Assembly: GCF_052180255.1 (NCBI RefSeq)
Contig: NZ_CP197466.1
Location: forward strand, 3,224,001 to 3,288,000
Reading direction: 5' to 3'
DNA length: 64,000 bases
Origin: Paenibacillus_AM sp052180255
GTDB lineage: Bacteria; Bacillota; Bacilli; Paenibacillales; NBRC-103111
Part shown: piece by piece, positions 36,796 to 45,255 of the stretch
Layout of the letters: each line of letters opens with the position of its first letter
Numbering within the stretch: the stretch's first letter is position 1
Made by a program: the position numbers and the translations under genes
The notes under the pieces: model-generated
What the model saw: the letters and a program-made list of their open reading frames with translations, nothing else
What the model was told of the DNA's origin: nothing
Database searches by the model: none

Positions 36796-36823
36796 GAATA
36801 TATTGAATAACAAGTCATGCTAT
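36796..36823 (+). promoter_or_regulatory. Possible sigma-E sporulation promoter of yhbH
   Basis: GAATATA and CATGCTAT, 13 bases apart, resemble the mother-cell sigma-E elements (a -35 ending in ATATT and a -10 CATACAAT). yhbH is a sigma-E gene in B. subtilis. The spacing is slightly short. Confidence 0.35.
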
Positions 36824-36848
36824 GCCATGAATTATAGGGAGGTGCACC

Positions 36849-38003
36849 GTGATTAAGCCGCTTTTTACCGTTTCTCGCGAAGATTGGTCGCTGCATCGTA
36901 AAGGGTATCAAGATCAAACACGTCACCAACAAAAAGTACGCGAAGCCATTAAGAAAAATTTACCCGATCTTGTAACCGAAGAAAGCATCATCATGTCCGA
37001 CGGAAAGCAAATCATTAAGGTGCCAATTCGTTCATTAGACGAATATCGTCTTCGATACAACTACAACAAAAGCAAACATGTAGGTCAAGGTGATGGTGAC
37101 TCTCAAGTAGGCGATGTGCTTGGCGTTGATCCAACACCTACTCCTGCATCCGGTAAAGGAAAAGGGGAGGCTGGTGATCAAGCAGGCGAGGATTATTTTG
37201 AAGCAGAAGTGCCACTTGAGGAGCTCCAAGCAATGCTTTTTCAAGAACTGGAACTGCCTAATCTCCAAAACAAAGAAAAAGACAACATTCAGAACCTCGA
37301 CATCGTCTTTAATGATATTCGAAAAAAAGGAATTATGTCCAATATCGATAAAAAACGCACGATTCTTGAAAACCTCAAACGTAACGCAAGTTCCGGTCAA
37401 CCGGGCATTCATGGTATTTCCCCTGATGATCTTCGTTTCAAAACGTGGGAAGAGACCGAGAACCCGCAATCCAACGCACTTATTATTGCGATGATGGATA
37501 CTTCAGGATCGATGGGTTCTTTTGAAAAATATATTGCTCGCAGCTTTTTCTTCTGGATGACGCGCTTCCTGCGGACGAAATATGAACATGTCGAAATCGT
37601 GTTTATTTCTCACCATACCGAGGCGAGAGTTGTATCGGAAGAAGAATTTTTTACAAAAGGGGAAAGTGGTGGGACGATCTGTTCATCTGCTTATCAGACT
37701 GCTATTGATCTGATCGATCGCAAATACCCACCTGCAAAGTACAACATTTATCCGTTCCATTTCTCAGATGGAGATAACTTAACCTCAGATAACGATCGCT
37801 GTGTCAAATTGATCACCCAACTTATGGAGCGATCAAATATGTTCGGATATGGAGAGGTCAATCAATACAATCGTTCTTCCACTTTAATGTCCGCTTATCG
37901 CAACATCCATAATCCTAAATTCCTACACTATATCATTCGTGAAAAGGGAGAAGTGTACAAAGCGCTTAAAACGTTCTTCTCTCCTAGTAAACTGGGGGTG
38001 TGA
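36849..38003 (+). CDS. yhbH: Sporulation protein YhbH (DUF444, VWA-like)
   Basis: The 384-residue protein has the DUF444 layout: an N-terminal RHQQKVREAIKKNLPDLV segment, a Gly/Lys-rich linker (about 85-115) and a VWA-like domain with the MIDAS motif DTSGSMGS near 216. YhbH is associated with spore formation and, with SpoVR, matches the enterobacterial YeaH-YcgB pair linked to PrkA kinase. The start is GTG with GGAGGTG seven bases upstream. No prkA gene is in the window. Confidence 0.93.
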   Translation: MIKPLFTVSREDWSLHRKGYQDQTRHQQKVREAIKKNLPDLVTEESIIMSDGKQIIKVPIRSLDEYRLRYNYNKSKHVGQGDGDSQVGDVLGVDPTPTPASGKGKGEAGDQAGEDYFEAEVPLEELQAMLFQELELPNLQNKEKDNIQNLDIVFNDIRKKGIMSNIDKKRTILENLKRNASSGQPGIHGISPDDLRFKTWEETENPQSNALIIAMMDTSGSMGSFEKYIARSFFFWMTRFLRTKYEHVEIVFISHHTEARVVSEEEFFTKGESGGTICSSAYQTAIDLIDRKYPPAKYNIYPFHFSDGDNLTSDNDRCVKLITQLMERSNMFGYGEVNQYNRSSTLMSAYRNIHNPKFLHYIIREKGEVYKALKTFFSPSKLGV

Positions 38004-38004
38004 C

Positions 38005-39396
38005 ATGTCTACAAACGGAATCAATGACTTGGAACAAGCAATTGAAAATATAACCGACATCGCTGCCAATTTCGGACTGGACTTTTACCCCATGCGCTAT
38101 GAAATATGCCCAGCAGAAATTATTTATACCTTCGGTGCTTATGGTATGCCTACCCGCTATTCGCACTGGAGCTTCGGTAAAAATTTTCATCGAATGAAAA
38201 TGCAGTACGATTTTGGATTAAGTAAGATCTATGAGCTTGTCATTAATTCAGATCCCTGCTACGCCTTCTTGTTAGAAGGAAATTCTTTGATTCAAAATAA
38301 ATTAATCGTCGCACACGTGCTCGCGCATTGCGATTTTTTCAAAAATAATGCTCGCTTCTCGAAGACAAATCGGAATATGGTGGATAGCATGGCTGCCACA
38401 GCTGAACGCATTCGCCAATACGAAATTGAATACGGTGCAGAGGAAGTTGAGCAGTTTATTGATGCCGTGCTGGCGATTCAAGAACATGTTGATCCAATCT
38501 TAACAAAACCCTACTTGGGAGAGGCAGAACTTCGTAAGCAGCGTCATCGTAATGGCAGGCATACAACGATTAAGCCAATTCCAGAACGGCAAACAGGGTA
38601 TGAGGATTTATGGAATATTGATAGTTCTACCAAGAAAGAACCGGATAATACACCTGTGAAAAAACAATTCCCAGCATCACCAGAGAAGGACCTGCTCCTG
38701 TTTATCCAAGAATACGCCCCTGATCTCTCCGATTGGCAGCGTGACATTATGACCATGCTTCGTGATGAAATGCTCTACTTCTGGCCACAGATGGAGACGA
38801 AGATCATGAATGAGGGCTGGGCATCCTACTGGCATCAGCGCATTCTCCGTGAATTGGATCTGACAGAGGAAGAAACCATTGAGTATTCAAAGCTCAATTC
38901 GTCCGTCGTCATCCCCTCTCGGAACAGTCTGAACCCTTATTACTTGGGTTTAAAAATATTCGAGGACATCGAAAAACGTTGGGATCGAGATAAGATTTTT
39001 GAAGTGAGAGAGGTCGAATCGGATAGCTCATTTATTCGAAATTATATGACGAAGGAACTTGTTGATGAATTAGACCTTTACATTTTCGAAAAAAAGGGTC
39101 CTGAATGGAAAATAACCGACAAAACGTGGGAGAATATTCGAGATCAGCTCGTTTACTCCCGTGTAAATGGCGGTTTCCCTTATATTGAAGTCCTTGATGG
39201 TGACTACCAGCGTAACGGCGAATTGTTTCTCGTTCATTCTTATGAAGGAATGGAGCTTGATTTGAAATATTTAGAAAAAACTTTACCTTACATCCAGCAG
39301 CTATGGGGAAAGACTGTCCACTTGGAGACAATGATAGAGGAGAAGAAAGTGCAGTTTACCTTCGATGGAAAGAAACATCAACGGAAGTTTGTTTGA
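38005..39396 (+). CDS. spoVR: SpoVR family protein
   Basis: The 463-residue protein starts at the ATG one base after the yhbH stop, with GGGGGTG upstream. Conserved SpoVR segments include YPMRYEICPAEIIYTFGAYGMPTRYSHWSFGK, FAHCDFF-like AHVLAHCDFFKNNARF, the long DIMTMLRDEMLYFWPQMETKIMNEGWASYWH block and the C-terminal NPYYLGLKIFEDIEKRWD. SpoVR affects spore cortex formation in B. subtilis. It forms an operon with yhbH. Confidence 0.96.
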   Translation: MSTNGINDLEQAIENITDIAANFGLDFYPMRYEICPAEIIYTFGAYGMPTRYSHWSFGKNFHRMKMQYDFGLSKIYELVINSDPCYAFLLEGNSLIQNKLIVAHVLAHCDFFKNNARFSKTNRNMVDSMAATAERIRQYEIEYGAEEVEQFIDAVLAIQEHVDPILTKPYLGEAELRKQRHRNGRHTTIKPIPERQTGYEDLWNIDSSTKKEPDNTPVKKQFPASPEKDLLLFIQEYAPDLSDWQRDIMTMLRDEMLYFWPQMETKIMNEGWASYWHQRILRELDLTEEETIEYSKLNSSVVIPSRNSLNPYYLGLKIFEDIEKRWDRDKIFEVREVESDSSFIRNYMTKELVDELDLYIFEKKGPEWKITDKTWENIRDQLVYSRVNGGFPYIEVLDGDYQRNGELFLVHSYEGMELDLKYLEKTLPYIQQLWGKTVHLETMIEEKKVQFTFDGKKHQRKFV

Positions 39397-39405
39397 GTGG
39401 TTTGG

Positions 39406-39437
39406 AACTGTGTCTCATTGTTGAGCACAGTTTTTTT
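39406..39437 (+). terminator. Terminator after spoVR
   Basis: AACTGTG and CTCA pair with TGAG and CACAGTT around TTGT, followed by seven Ts. Confidence 0.88.
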
Positions 39438-39440
39438 GTT

Positions 39441-39469
39441 TTGACAACATATTAGTTCATTCATATATC
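39441..39469 (+). promoter_or_regulatory. Sigma-A promoter of the PPEP gene
   Basis: A consensus TTGACA is 17 bases from TATATC, about 80 bases before the first riboswitch. A weaker alternative, TTGACT-17-TAATCT, lies at 39480-39508. The 490-base gap before the PPEP gene is filled by this promoter, two riboswitches and two terminators. Confidence 0.6.
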
Positions 39470-39550
39470 AAAATATACATTGACTTTCCATATATTGAGT
39501 ATTAATCTATTAGTAGATTCATAGATTTCCAAATTACATATTTTATCATA

Positions 39551-39639
39551 TTGATAAAGGCAAACCCACTGAAAAGTGGCGACGCAAAGCTATAGGGACT
39601 AAGGCGATTTTCGCTATGTCAGCCAGTTACCGGTATTGA
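39551..39639 (+). promoter_or_regulatory. c-di-GMP-I riboswitch, first of the PPEP pair
   Basis: The class I (GEMM) signature is complete: AAAGGCAAACC, a CCACT/AGTGG stem capped by GAAA, GACGCAAAGCTA, GGGACTAA, a second stem, then GTCAGCCAGTTACCGG. P1 would pair TTGATA with TATTGA. A complete terminator follows 26 bases later, so this aptamer has its own expression platform. Confidence 0.95.
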
Positions 39640-39664
39640 GGTTTAACGTTTATTACGTTATTAC

Positions 39665-39697
39665 AACCCTTCTTTACTAGGTAAAGAGGGGTTTTTT
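39665..39697 (+). terminator. Riboswitch-controlled terminator 1 (PPEP leader)
   Basis: AACCCTTCTTTAC pairs with GTAAAGAGGGGTT (one G-U pair) around TAG, followed by six Ts. Its left foot AACC can instead pair with GGTT just after aptamer P1, supported by a TAACGT/ACGTTA hairpin between them. This looks like an antiterminator used when ligand is absent. Confidence 0.85.
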
Positions 39698-39713
39698 GTT
39701 TGTTCTAAGACTC

Positions 39714-39806
39714 ATATTGATAAGGGCAAATCCATTGAAAAATGGAGACGCAAAACTATAGGGGCTAAGACGGTATAACCGTTATGCCAGCCAGTTGCCG
39801 GTATGG
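39714..39806 (+). promoter_or_regulatory. c-di-GMP-I riboswitch, second of the PPEP pair
   Basis: A second GEMM-I aptamer: AAGGGCAAATCC, a CCATT/AATGG stem with GAAA loop, GACGCAAAACTA, GGGGCTAA, an ACGGT/ACCGT stem and GCCAGCCAGTTGCCGG. It differs clearly from the first copy, so the pair is not a very recent duplication. Confidence 0.95.
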
Positions 39807-39835
39807 AAGTATTACGTATATGCGTAATTTCAAAC

Positions 39836-39857
39836 CTTCCGTTCGGCGAAGATTTTC
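39836..39857 (+). terminator. Riboswitch-controlled terminator 2 (PPEP leader)
   Basis: CTTCCG pairs with CGG-C-GAAG (one bulge) and is followed by ATTTTC, a weaker terminator. Its left arm CTTCC can pair with GGAAG at 39805-39809, which overlaps the 3' strand of aptamer P1; an ATTACG/CGTAAT hairpin would stack on that pairing. Ligand-stabilised P1 should block the antiterminator and favour termination. Confidence 0.6.
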
Positions 39858-39889
39858 TATAAATCTAGCAAAATCGGGAGGTTTTTTAT

Positions 39890-40546
39890 ATGAAACGTGT
39901 TATTGTCGCAGCTTGTGCTGCTATTGTACTCTTAAGCAGTGTGACTGCAATTAAACCTGTCAATGCTCAAAGTGACGCATTCGCCCTTGTGAATGATATC
40001 GTTACATTACCTACAGATAAATACGATACCAAAGAAGCAGATAATATGAAGGAAAGACTAGCTAAGATCCCTGCAACACTTTTACAAGGCTTAAAGGATA
40101 AATCGGTAAAAATCAAACTGGTTAACGGTAAAATTACGAATGAGCCAGAATTGGCTCAATATAAAGGAGTTACACCAAGAGGTTGGGAACAAACTGGACT
40201 CACTTGGGATGACGTTCCAGGCGTGAGCACGAATAACGTGATCGTTCGCATTGGTTTCAGTAACAAACATAAAGGTCATAATAGCCAGAATTTAGAGCTT
40301 CATGAAACCCTTCACGCTGTTGATCGTATGGCGCTAGGTGAAGTGAGTGCAAGTAAAGAGTTTAATAACATTTTCAAAAAAGAAGCTGACATTAACTATA
40401 AAGGTGATGGATACGTATCGGTTTATCCAACGGAATACTTTGCTGAAACAGCTACACTTTATTTATACAGCAAAGCAACACGTGAAAGCCTACAAAAAGA
40501 CATGCCATTAACTTACGATTTCTTGGACAAGCTTTTTAACAAATAA
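39890..40546 (+). CDS. Secreted Pro-Pro endopeptidase (PPEP/Zmp1-like zinc metalloprotease)
   Basis: The 218-residue precursor has a signal peptide ending near residue 26 (KPVNA). The mature part closely follows PPEP-1 (Zmp1, CD2830) of C. difficile as I remember it: LPTDKYDTKEADNM, KGVTPRGWEQTGLTWDDVPG, RIGFSNKHKGH, the zinc motif HETLH (His138, Glu139, His142) and YPTEYFAE, where Glu182 aligns with the third zinc ligand. PPEPs cut between two prolines in surface adhesins and release them. The substrate-loop segment between DDVPG and RIGF reads VSTNNVIV. Ribosome site GGGAGG. Expression is probably off at high c-di-GMP through two leader riboswitches; the likely substrate is the convergent neighbour. 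Confidence 0.93.
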   Translation: MKRVIVAACAAIVLLSSVTAIKPVNAQSDAFALVNDIVTLPTDKYDTKEADNMKERLAKIPATLLQGLKDKSVKIKLVNGKITNEPELAQYKGVTPRGWEQTGLTWDDVPGVSTNNVIVRIGFSNKHKGHNSQNLELHETLHAVDRMALGEVSASKEFNNIFKKEADINYKGDGYVSVYPTEYFAETATLYLYSKATRESLQKDMPLTYDFLDKLFNK

Positions 40547-40560
40547 GGCCTCTTATAAAT

Positions 40561-40606
40561 AAAGAAGTTCCTCTTCATCCTTGTAGGGTGGGAGGAACTT
40601 CTTTTT
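40561..40606. terminator. Terminator between PPEP and adhesin genes
   Basis: AAAGAAGTTCCTC pairs perfectly with GAGGAACTTCTTT around a loop with an inner stem. TTTTTATC follows on the plus strand; the minus side is also T-rich. Confidence 0.88.
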
Positions 40607-40617
40607 ATCTTTTTAGA

Positions 40618-43600
40618 TTAAGGATAAATGCGATCTGGTTTAATTTCTTTCCAAACTTCAGAATCATTATCACGCGTGTAGTCATGATTATTCGTAGCTT
40701 CTTGTACATCTCTGTAGTACCATTTGTCTACTAGATTATCTGGCCATTTCTTCGCGTTTTGGTGAATACCTTCGTTTTTCACTTTACGATTTAATACACT
40801 ATTGATAAATGCCATCGCTTCTGCACGAGTAATATACTGATCTGGCTTGAACGTTTTGTCATCATAACCTTTGATCCAGCCTTTATTTGCTGCAGATGCG
40901 ATATATTTTTCAGCCCAATGACCTGTGATATCAGTGAATGAATCATTATCTCTTTCATCGAGCTTATCAAACTTAGATGCGATCGTTGCAAACTCTGCTC
41001 TAGTAATTTGAGTTCCTGGTTTGAAAATACCACCTGGGTAACCACTAATCACACCAGCGTTGCTCATTGTCGCGATAAATTTATTCGACCAACGTGCGCT
41101 TTCTACATCTGTGAAAGATTGTTTAGTTGAGAAATACTCTTTACGGCTGTTATCTTCCATCAATCTGTAGAAAATAGTCGCTACCTCTTCACGGCTAATG
41201 TTATTCTCAGGACGAATCGTACCGTCTGGATAGCCTGTTACATAATCAGCATGAAGATCTTTCTCCAGCTTCGGTGGCAATGGTGGTAATGGCGGTAATA
41301 CTGGTACTGGCGGTAAAGGAGTCACTGTATTATTGCCATTGCCATTTCCGTTACCTCTGTCCGGGTCCGGATCTGGTCTAGTTTGATTCTTCGTATAGAA
41401 GAAGGTGTAGCTTTGTTGATCCTTGTCCGTTACCACGTATGTTGCACTTGCTTGAGTCGCTGTATAACCACTTATCGAAGGCGCTATAAGTGTGAATGGT
41501 TTTCCAACTTCACCTGATACTTGAGTTGATGTAGCTAATTCAATATTAGTTCCGCTTTCTAGGTACTTTACAGTTACTTTGTGAGTAACAGGTACTACAA
41601 CATTTTTCGTGTAAAAGAAGATAAACTCTTGTTGCTCTGAATCAGTTACTGGATATGAATTACTTGGTGTTTTAGGTGTATAACCAGTAATCTGCTTAGC
41701 AGTAAGTGGAATTGATTTACCTACTTCACCTGGTACTTGAGTTTGTTCAGCTAGTTTCTCGTTTGTACCACTTTCAAGGTACTTCACAGTTACATTACGA
41801 GTAACAGTTTTATTCGCTGTATAGTAGAAAGGATATTCTTGGTTTTCCACATCAGTAATCAAGTACGAAGCACTTAATTGTATAGGTGTATAACCATCTA
41901 TTGCTACTGCCTTCAACTCAATTCTCTTTCCAACCTGATCCTCTACCGGAATTGATAATGATAATGATTTATTAGTTCCTTCTTCTAAGAACTTTACTAT
42001 TACTGTAGCGTACTTAATTGTTGGTTCTTTCGCTTTGTAGAAGAAAGTGTGCTCACTCCCAGCTCCGATTGTGAAGTTATGCGTCGGTTCTTGTGCTACG
42101 TATCCTTCAATTGTTGGTGCTACTAACTCAATCACTTTACCAACTTCGTCAGTTACTGTTGTTGGTTCCATTAATTTTTTATTAGTTCCAGCTTCCAGGT
42201 AATTTACGGTCACTGTTCCTTTGTCTTTCTCTTTTGTTTTGTAGAAGAAAGTGTACTCACTTCCAGCTCCGATTGTGAAATTATGCGTCGGCTCTTGTGC
42301 TACGAACCCTTCAATTGCTGGTGCTACTAACTCAATCACTTTACCAACTTCGTCAGTTACTGTTGTTGGTTCCATTAATTTTTTATTAGTTCCAGCTTCC
42401 AGGTAATTTACGGTCACTGTTCCTTTGTCTTTCTCTTTTGCTTTGTAGAAGAAAGTGTACTCACTTCCAGCTCCGATTGTGAAGTTATGCGTCGGTTCTT
42501 GCGCTACGTACCCTTCAATTCCTGGTGCTACTAACTCAATCACTTTACCGACTTCGTCAGTTACTTTTGTTGGATCCATTAATTTTTTATTTGTTCCAGC
42601 TTCCAGGTAATTTACGGTCACTGTTCCTTTATCTTTCTCTTTCGCTTTGTAGAAGAAAGTGTGCTCGCTTCCAGTACCGATTGTGAAGTTATGCGTCGGT
42701 TCTTGCGCTACGTACCCTTCAATTTCTGGTGCTACTAACTCAATCACTTTACCGACTTCGTCAGTTACTGTTGTTGGTTCCATTAATTTTTTATTAGTTC
42801 CAGCTTCCAGGTAATTTACGGTTACTGTTCCTTTGTCTTTCTCTTTCGCTTTGTAGAAGAAAGTGTGCTCGCTTCCAGTACCAATTGTGAGGTTATGCGT
42901 CGGTTCTTGCGCTACATACCCTTCAATTCCTGGTGCTACTAACTCAATCACTTTACCGACTTCGTCAGTTACTGTTGTTGGATTCATTAACTTTTTATTA
43001 GTTCCTGCTTCCAGGTAATTTACGGTCACTGTTCCTTTGTCTTTCTCTTTCGCTTTGTAGAAGAAAGTGTGCTCGCTTCCAGTACCGATTGTGAAATTAT
43101 GCGTCGGTTCTTGCGCTACGTACCCTTCAATTCCTGGTGCTACTAACTCAACCATTTTACCAACTTCGTCAGTTACTGTTGTTGGTTCCATTAATTTTTT
43201 ATTAGTTCCAGCTTCCAGGTAATTTACAGTCACTGTTCCTTTGTCTTTCTCTTTAGCTTTGTAGTAGAAGATATGCTCGCTTACACTTCCGACTGTAATA
43301 CTTACAGTCGGATTTTCCGCTATATAACCATCGATTGCAGGTGCTTTTAATTCGATTGTTTTACCAGCCTCAGCACTTTCAGTTGTTGGTTTTTGTAACT
43401 CTTTATTTGTTCCAATTTCCAGATACTTCACTGTTACTGTTTTTATTACGGGATTAGCCGTAAATCCAAACCATACAATTTTAGAAGGGTTCGTGGAAGT
43501 TAGTTCAACTTCTGTTGGATTTTTTCCTTCTTTAAAAGTATAACCTTTAACTGATGGTGCAGGAACAGTGTAAGTTTTACTTAAATCCAGTGCTTCTTGT

Positions 43601-45018
43601 CCATTTGGTTTAAAACTTTCACTATAAACCTCATGTGCCTTATCTGGTGACTCGACTGGTTCACCTGTTTCATTTACTGGTTTACCATCAGCATTAACCT
43701 TGTAACCTTTTACAAGGATTGATCCTTTTCCGATACTTACTTTCGGTACTTCAAACTCCTTTTTGGTTTGAGTAACAGTAGCATCATTATATGTGATTGT
43801 TGTCGTTCCATTAGTTGGATACAACTTACCTGATTCAGGATTTTTCTTTGGATCCATTTTTACTGTATAAGTTAACTGCGCTGGTGCGCCTTCAATTATG
43901 TTTCCGACTTTCCATGTAAATGTTTCTTTCGATGCGTCCCACACTAGTGTTCCTTGTGAAGTTGTATAATCGGATGCGGTAAGTTCTTTACCCTGCAACT
44001 TCAGATTGAAGAATTCCCCCATTGGATCAACAACGACTGCATCAGCTGCTGCATATACGCTTTTACCTGCTAGTTCGGTAAATACTTTATCTAATTCCGA
44101 GCTATTGGATGGATAGTAACCATCACTTTGAACATTCTTTAATACATAAGTAGCGTCCTCATTTCCATTTACTTCAAGACCTACTGTATAGATTTTTATT
44201 TTCGAATCTTTTACCATTTTAGCTTCTGATATCGTTCCAATTCCATGATCTTTAATTTCATATTTTTCATCAGGAACCCATACTGGCCACCAGCCTGAAT
44301 TATCCCAATATCCAGGCTTCTTTATAATGCTGTATCCAGATGTCGAATAACTTTTACCTGTACCAATTTTGTTTTTGTAATTAAAATTAGACAATATAAA
44401 ATTATGTTTACTACCGATCCATTGTGTGTAGTCAGCAGCTTTACTTGCTTGGTAGCTATACGTTGGTTCACCATCACTTAAAAGTACAATCGCTTTATTT
44501 TTAGCACTACTTTTTGAAAGCAACTCATTCGCACGTTTTATTCCTGCTTGGATGTTTGTGCCGCCTTCAGCTTCTATTTTATTAATTTGTTTTTTTAAAC
44601 CTTCAGCTCCTGATGCACCAACAAAACCAGATACATCTTCTACATTCCCTGAAAATGATACTACTGCAACATTCGAAATCGATCCTTTACCCAACAACAG
44701 ATCCACAAATTTGTTAGCAGCTTTTTTTGCGTTATCCATGCGTGTGCCTTCCATACTTCCAGACCGATCGATTACAATCACAACGTCTGAGCCAATCTTT
44801 AAATTTTTCCCCTCAGCTGTAAGTGTGACTTTCCATTCGTCTTTAATTGAAGTTGGCTCTGCTTTTTTCGTCAGGTTAATTGCTCCTGGATTAGGCCAGA
44901 TAGGACCGTTACTAGGTGCAGTCTCTGCATAACTTTGAGAAAGTGTCCCTGGTAAAAGTCCCAATAGAATTGCAACCGTGCATAACCAAGTTACTAATCG
45001 CTTAAATACTAGTTTCAT
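40618..45018 (-). CDS. VWA-MucBP-SLH surface adhesin, probable PPEP substrate
   Basis: The 1466-residue protein has, in order, a signal peptide (1-32), a VWA domain (about 78-325) with MIDAS motif DRSGS at 84-88, a stalk (about 330-520), ten MucBP-like repeats of about 68 residues (about 521-1210; repeats 2-7 nearly identical), an Asp/Pro and Gly/Asn spacer, the linker PLPPVPVLPPLPPLPPK (1234-1250) and three C-terminal SLH domains (about 1252-1430) that bind secondary wall polymer. The architecture matches the P. alvei protein VMSP, in which PPEP-2 cuts PLP-PVP. Cutting here would free the whole ectodomain from its anchor. Two c-di-GMP riboswitches lie in its leader. The ribosome site AAAGGAG is unusually far (13 bases) from the ATG. 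Confidence 0.93.
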   Translation of the reverse strand: MKLVFKRLVTWLCTVAILLGLLPGTLSQSYAETAPSNGPIWPNPGAINLTKKAEPTSIKDEWKVTLTAEGKNLKIGSDVVIVIDRSGSMEGTRMDNAKKAANKFVDLLLGKGSISNVAVVSFSGNVEDVSGFVGASGAEGLKKQINKIEAEGGTNIQAGIKRANELLSKSSAKNKAIVLLSDGEPTYSYQASKAADYTQWIGSKHNFILSNFNYKNKIGTGKSYSTSGYSIIKKPGYWDNSGWWPVWVPDEKYEIKDHGIGTISEAKMVKDSKIKIYTVGLEVNGNEDATYVLKNVQSDGYYPSNSSELDKVFTELAGKSVYAAADAVVVDPMGEFFNLKLQGKELTASDYTTSQGTLVWDASKETFTWKVGNIIEGAPAQLTYTVKMDPKKNPESGKLYPTNGTTTITYNDATVTQTKKEFEVPKVSIGKGSILVKGYKVNADGKPVNETGEPVESPDKAHEVYSESFKPNGQEALDLSKTYTVPAPSVKGYTFKEGKNPTEVELTSTNPSKIVWFGFTANPVIKTVTVKYLEIGTNKELQKPTTESAEAGKTIELKAPAIDGYIAENPTVSITVGSVSEHIFYYKAKEKDKGTVTVNYLEAGTNKKLMEPTTVTDEVGKMVELVAPGIEGYVAQEPTHNFTIGTGSEHTFFYKAKEKDKGTVTVNYLEAGTNKKLMNPTTVTDEVGKVIELVAPGIEGYVAQEPTHNLTIGTGSEHTFFYKAKEKDKGTVTVNYLEAGTNKKLMEPTTVTDEVGKVIELVAPEIEGYVAQEPTHNFTIGTGSEHTFFYKAKEKDKGTVTVNYLEAGTNKKLMDPTKVTDEVGKVIELVAPGIEGYVAQEPTHNFTIGAGSEYTFFYKAKEKDKGTVTVNYLEAGTNKKLMEPTTVTDEVGKVIELVAPAIEGFVAQEPTHNFTIGAGSEYTFFYKTKEKDKGTVTVNYLEAGTNKKLMEPTTVTDEVGKVIELVAPTIEGYVAQEPTHNFTIGAGSEHTFFYKAKEPTIKYATVIVKFLEEGTNKSLSLSIPVEDQVGKRIELKAVAIDGYTPIQLSASYLITDVENQEYPFYYTANKTVTRNVTVKYLESGTNEKLAEQTQVPGEVGKSIPLTAKQITGYTPKTPSNSYPVTDSEQQEFIFFYTKNVVVPVTHKVTVKYLESGTNIELATSTQVSGEVGKPFTLIAPSISGYTATQASATYVVTDKDQQSYTFFYTKNQTRPDPDPDRGNGNGNGNNTVTPLPPVPVLPPLPPLPPKLEKDLHADYVTGYPDGTIRPENNISREEVATIFYRLMEDNSRKEYFSTKQSFTDVESARWSNKFIATMSNAGVISGYPGGIFKPGTQITRAEFATIASKFDKLDERDNDSFTDITGHWAEKYIASAANKGWIKGYDDKTFKPDQYITRAEAMAFINSVLNRKVKNEGIHQNAKKWPDNLVDKWYYRDVQEATNNHDYTRDNDSEVWKEIKPDRIYP
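41269..41319 (-). other. Predicted PPEP cleavage linker in the adhesin
   Basis: These codons encode residues 1234-1250, PLPPVPVLPPLPPLPPK, directly before the SLH anchor. The first six residues equal the PLPPVP site reported for PPEP-2. Four Pro-Pro bonds are present (LP-PV, LP-PL twice, LP-PK), so the linker could be cut at more than one point. Confidence 0.75.
42032..43250 (-). repeat. Six near-identical 204-base tandem repeats (MucBP units)
   Basis: Repeats 2-7 of the adhesin, each starting TVTVNYLEAGTNKKLM and ending TFFYKAKEKDKG, recur every 204 bases with very few differences. The outer repeats 1 and 8-10 are diverged. This is the pattern of recent expansion by recombination, so copy number may vary between strains and assemblies. 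Edges are approximate. Confidence 0.88.
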
Positions 45019-45066
45019 TGCTTTGTTTCCACTCCTTTAATAAATCGAAATAATCTTTTTACAAAC

Positions 45067-45109
45067 AAAAAAATCCGATTGCAATAACATGATGTTATTT
45101 GCAACCGGA
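45067..45109 (-). terminator. Riboswitch-controlled terminator 2 (adhesin leader)
   Basis: On the minus strand TCCGGTTGCAAATAAC pairs with GTTATTGCAATCGGA (one bulge, one G-U) around ATCAT, followed by seven Ts. The left arm TCCGGTTGC is the conserved 3' end of the preceding aptamer, so aptamer and terminator exclude each other. Confidence 0.9.
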
Positions 45110-45176
45110 CGATCATTAGTCAATTGACTTTTAGACTCCTGGCTTTGCGACCTAATCTTTCGAGTTAGTGTGCCTA
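45100..45176 (-). promoter_or_regulatory. c-di-GMP-I riboswitch, second of the adhesin pair
   Basis: Read on the minus strand: GGCACACTAACTC, GAAA loop, GATTAGGTCGCAAAGCCA, GGAGTCTAA, a GTCAATTGAC stem, then GATCGTCCGGTTGC. All class I blocks are present. Its 3' strand is shared with the terminator, which predicts that ligand binding prevents termination (ON switch). Confidence 0.93.
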
Positions 45177-45206
45177 TTCAGTTGTGAATTCATGGACTAA
45201 CAAAAT

Positions 45207-45255
45207 AAAAAAGCCCCGCTGCATCAACATAAAAGTTCGTTAAATGCAACCGGAC
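45207..45255 (-). terminator. Riboswitch-controlled terminator 1 (adhesin leader)
   Basis: On the minus strand GTCCGGTTGCAT pairs with ATGCAGCGGGGC (one mismatch, G-U pairs) across a 19-base loop, followed by TTTTTTATTTTG. Again the left arm is the 3' end of the aptamer just upstream. Confidence 0.8.

Noticed and set aside
36849..39396. Complete prkA-yhbH-spoVR cluster
   Set aside because: Only yhbH and spoVR are present; the gene upstream is a divergent zinc-ribbon gene, so prkA must be elsewhere.
42032..43250. Regularly spaced repeats that might suggest a CRISPR array
   Set aside because: The 204-base units are in frame, have no unique spacers and encode MucBP domains.
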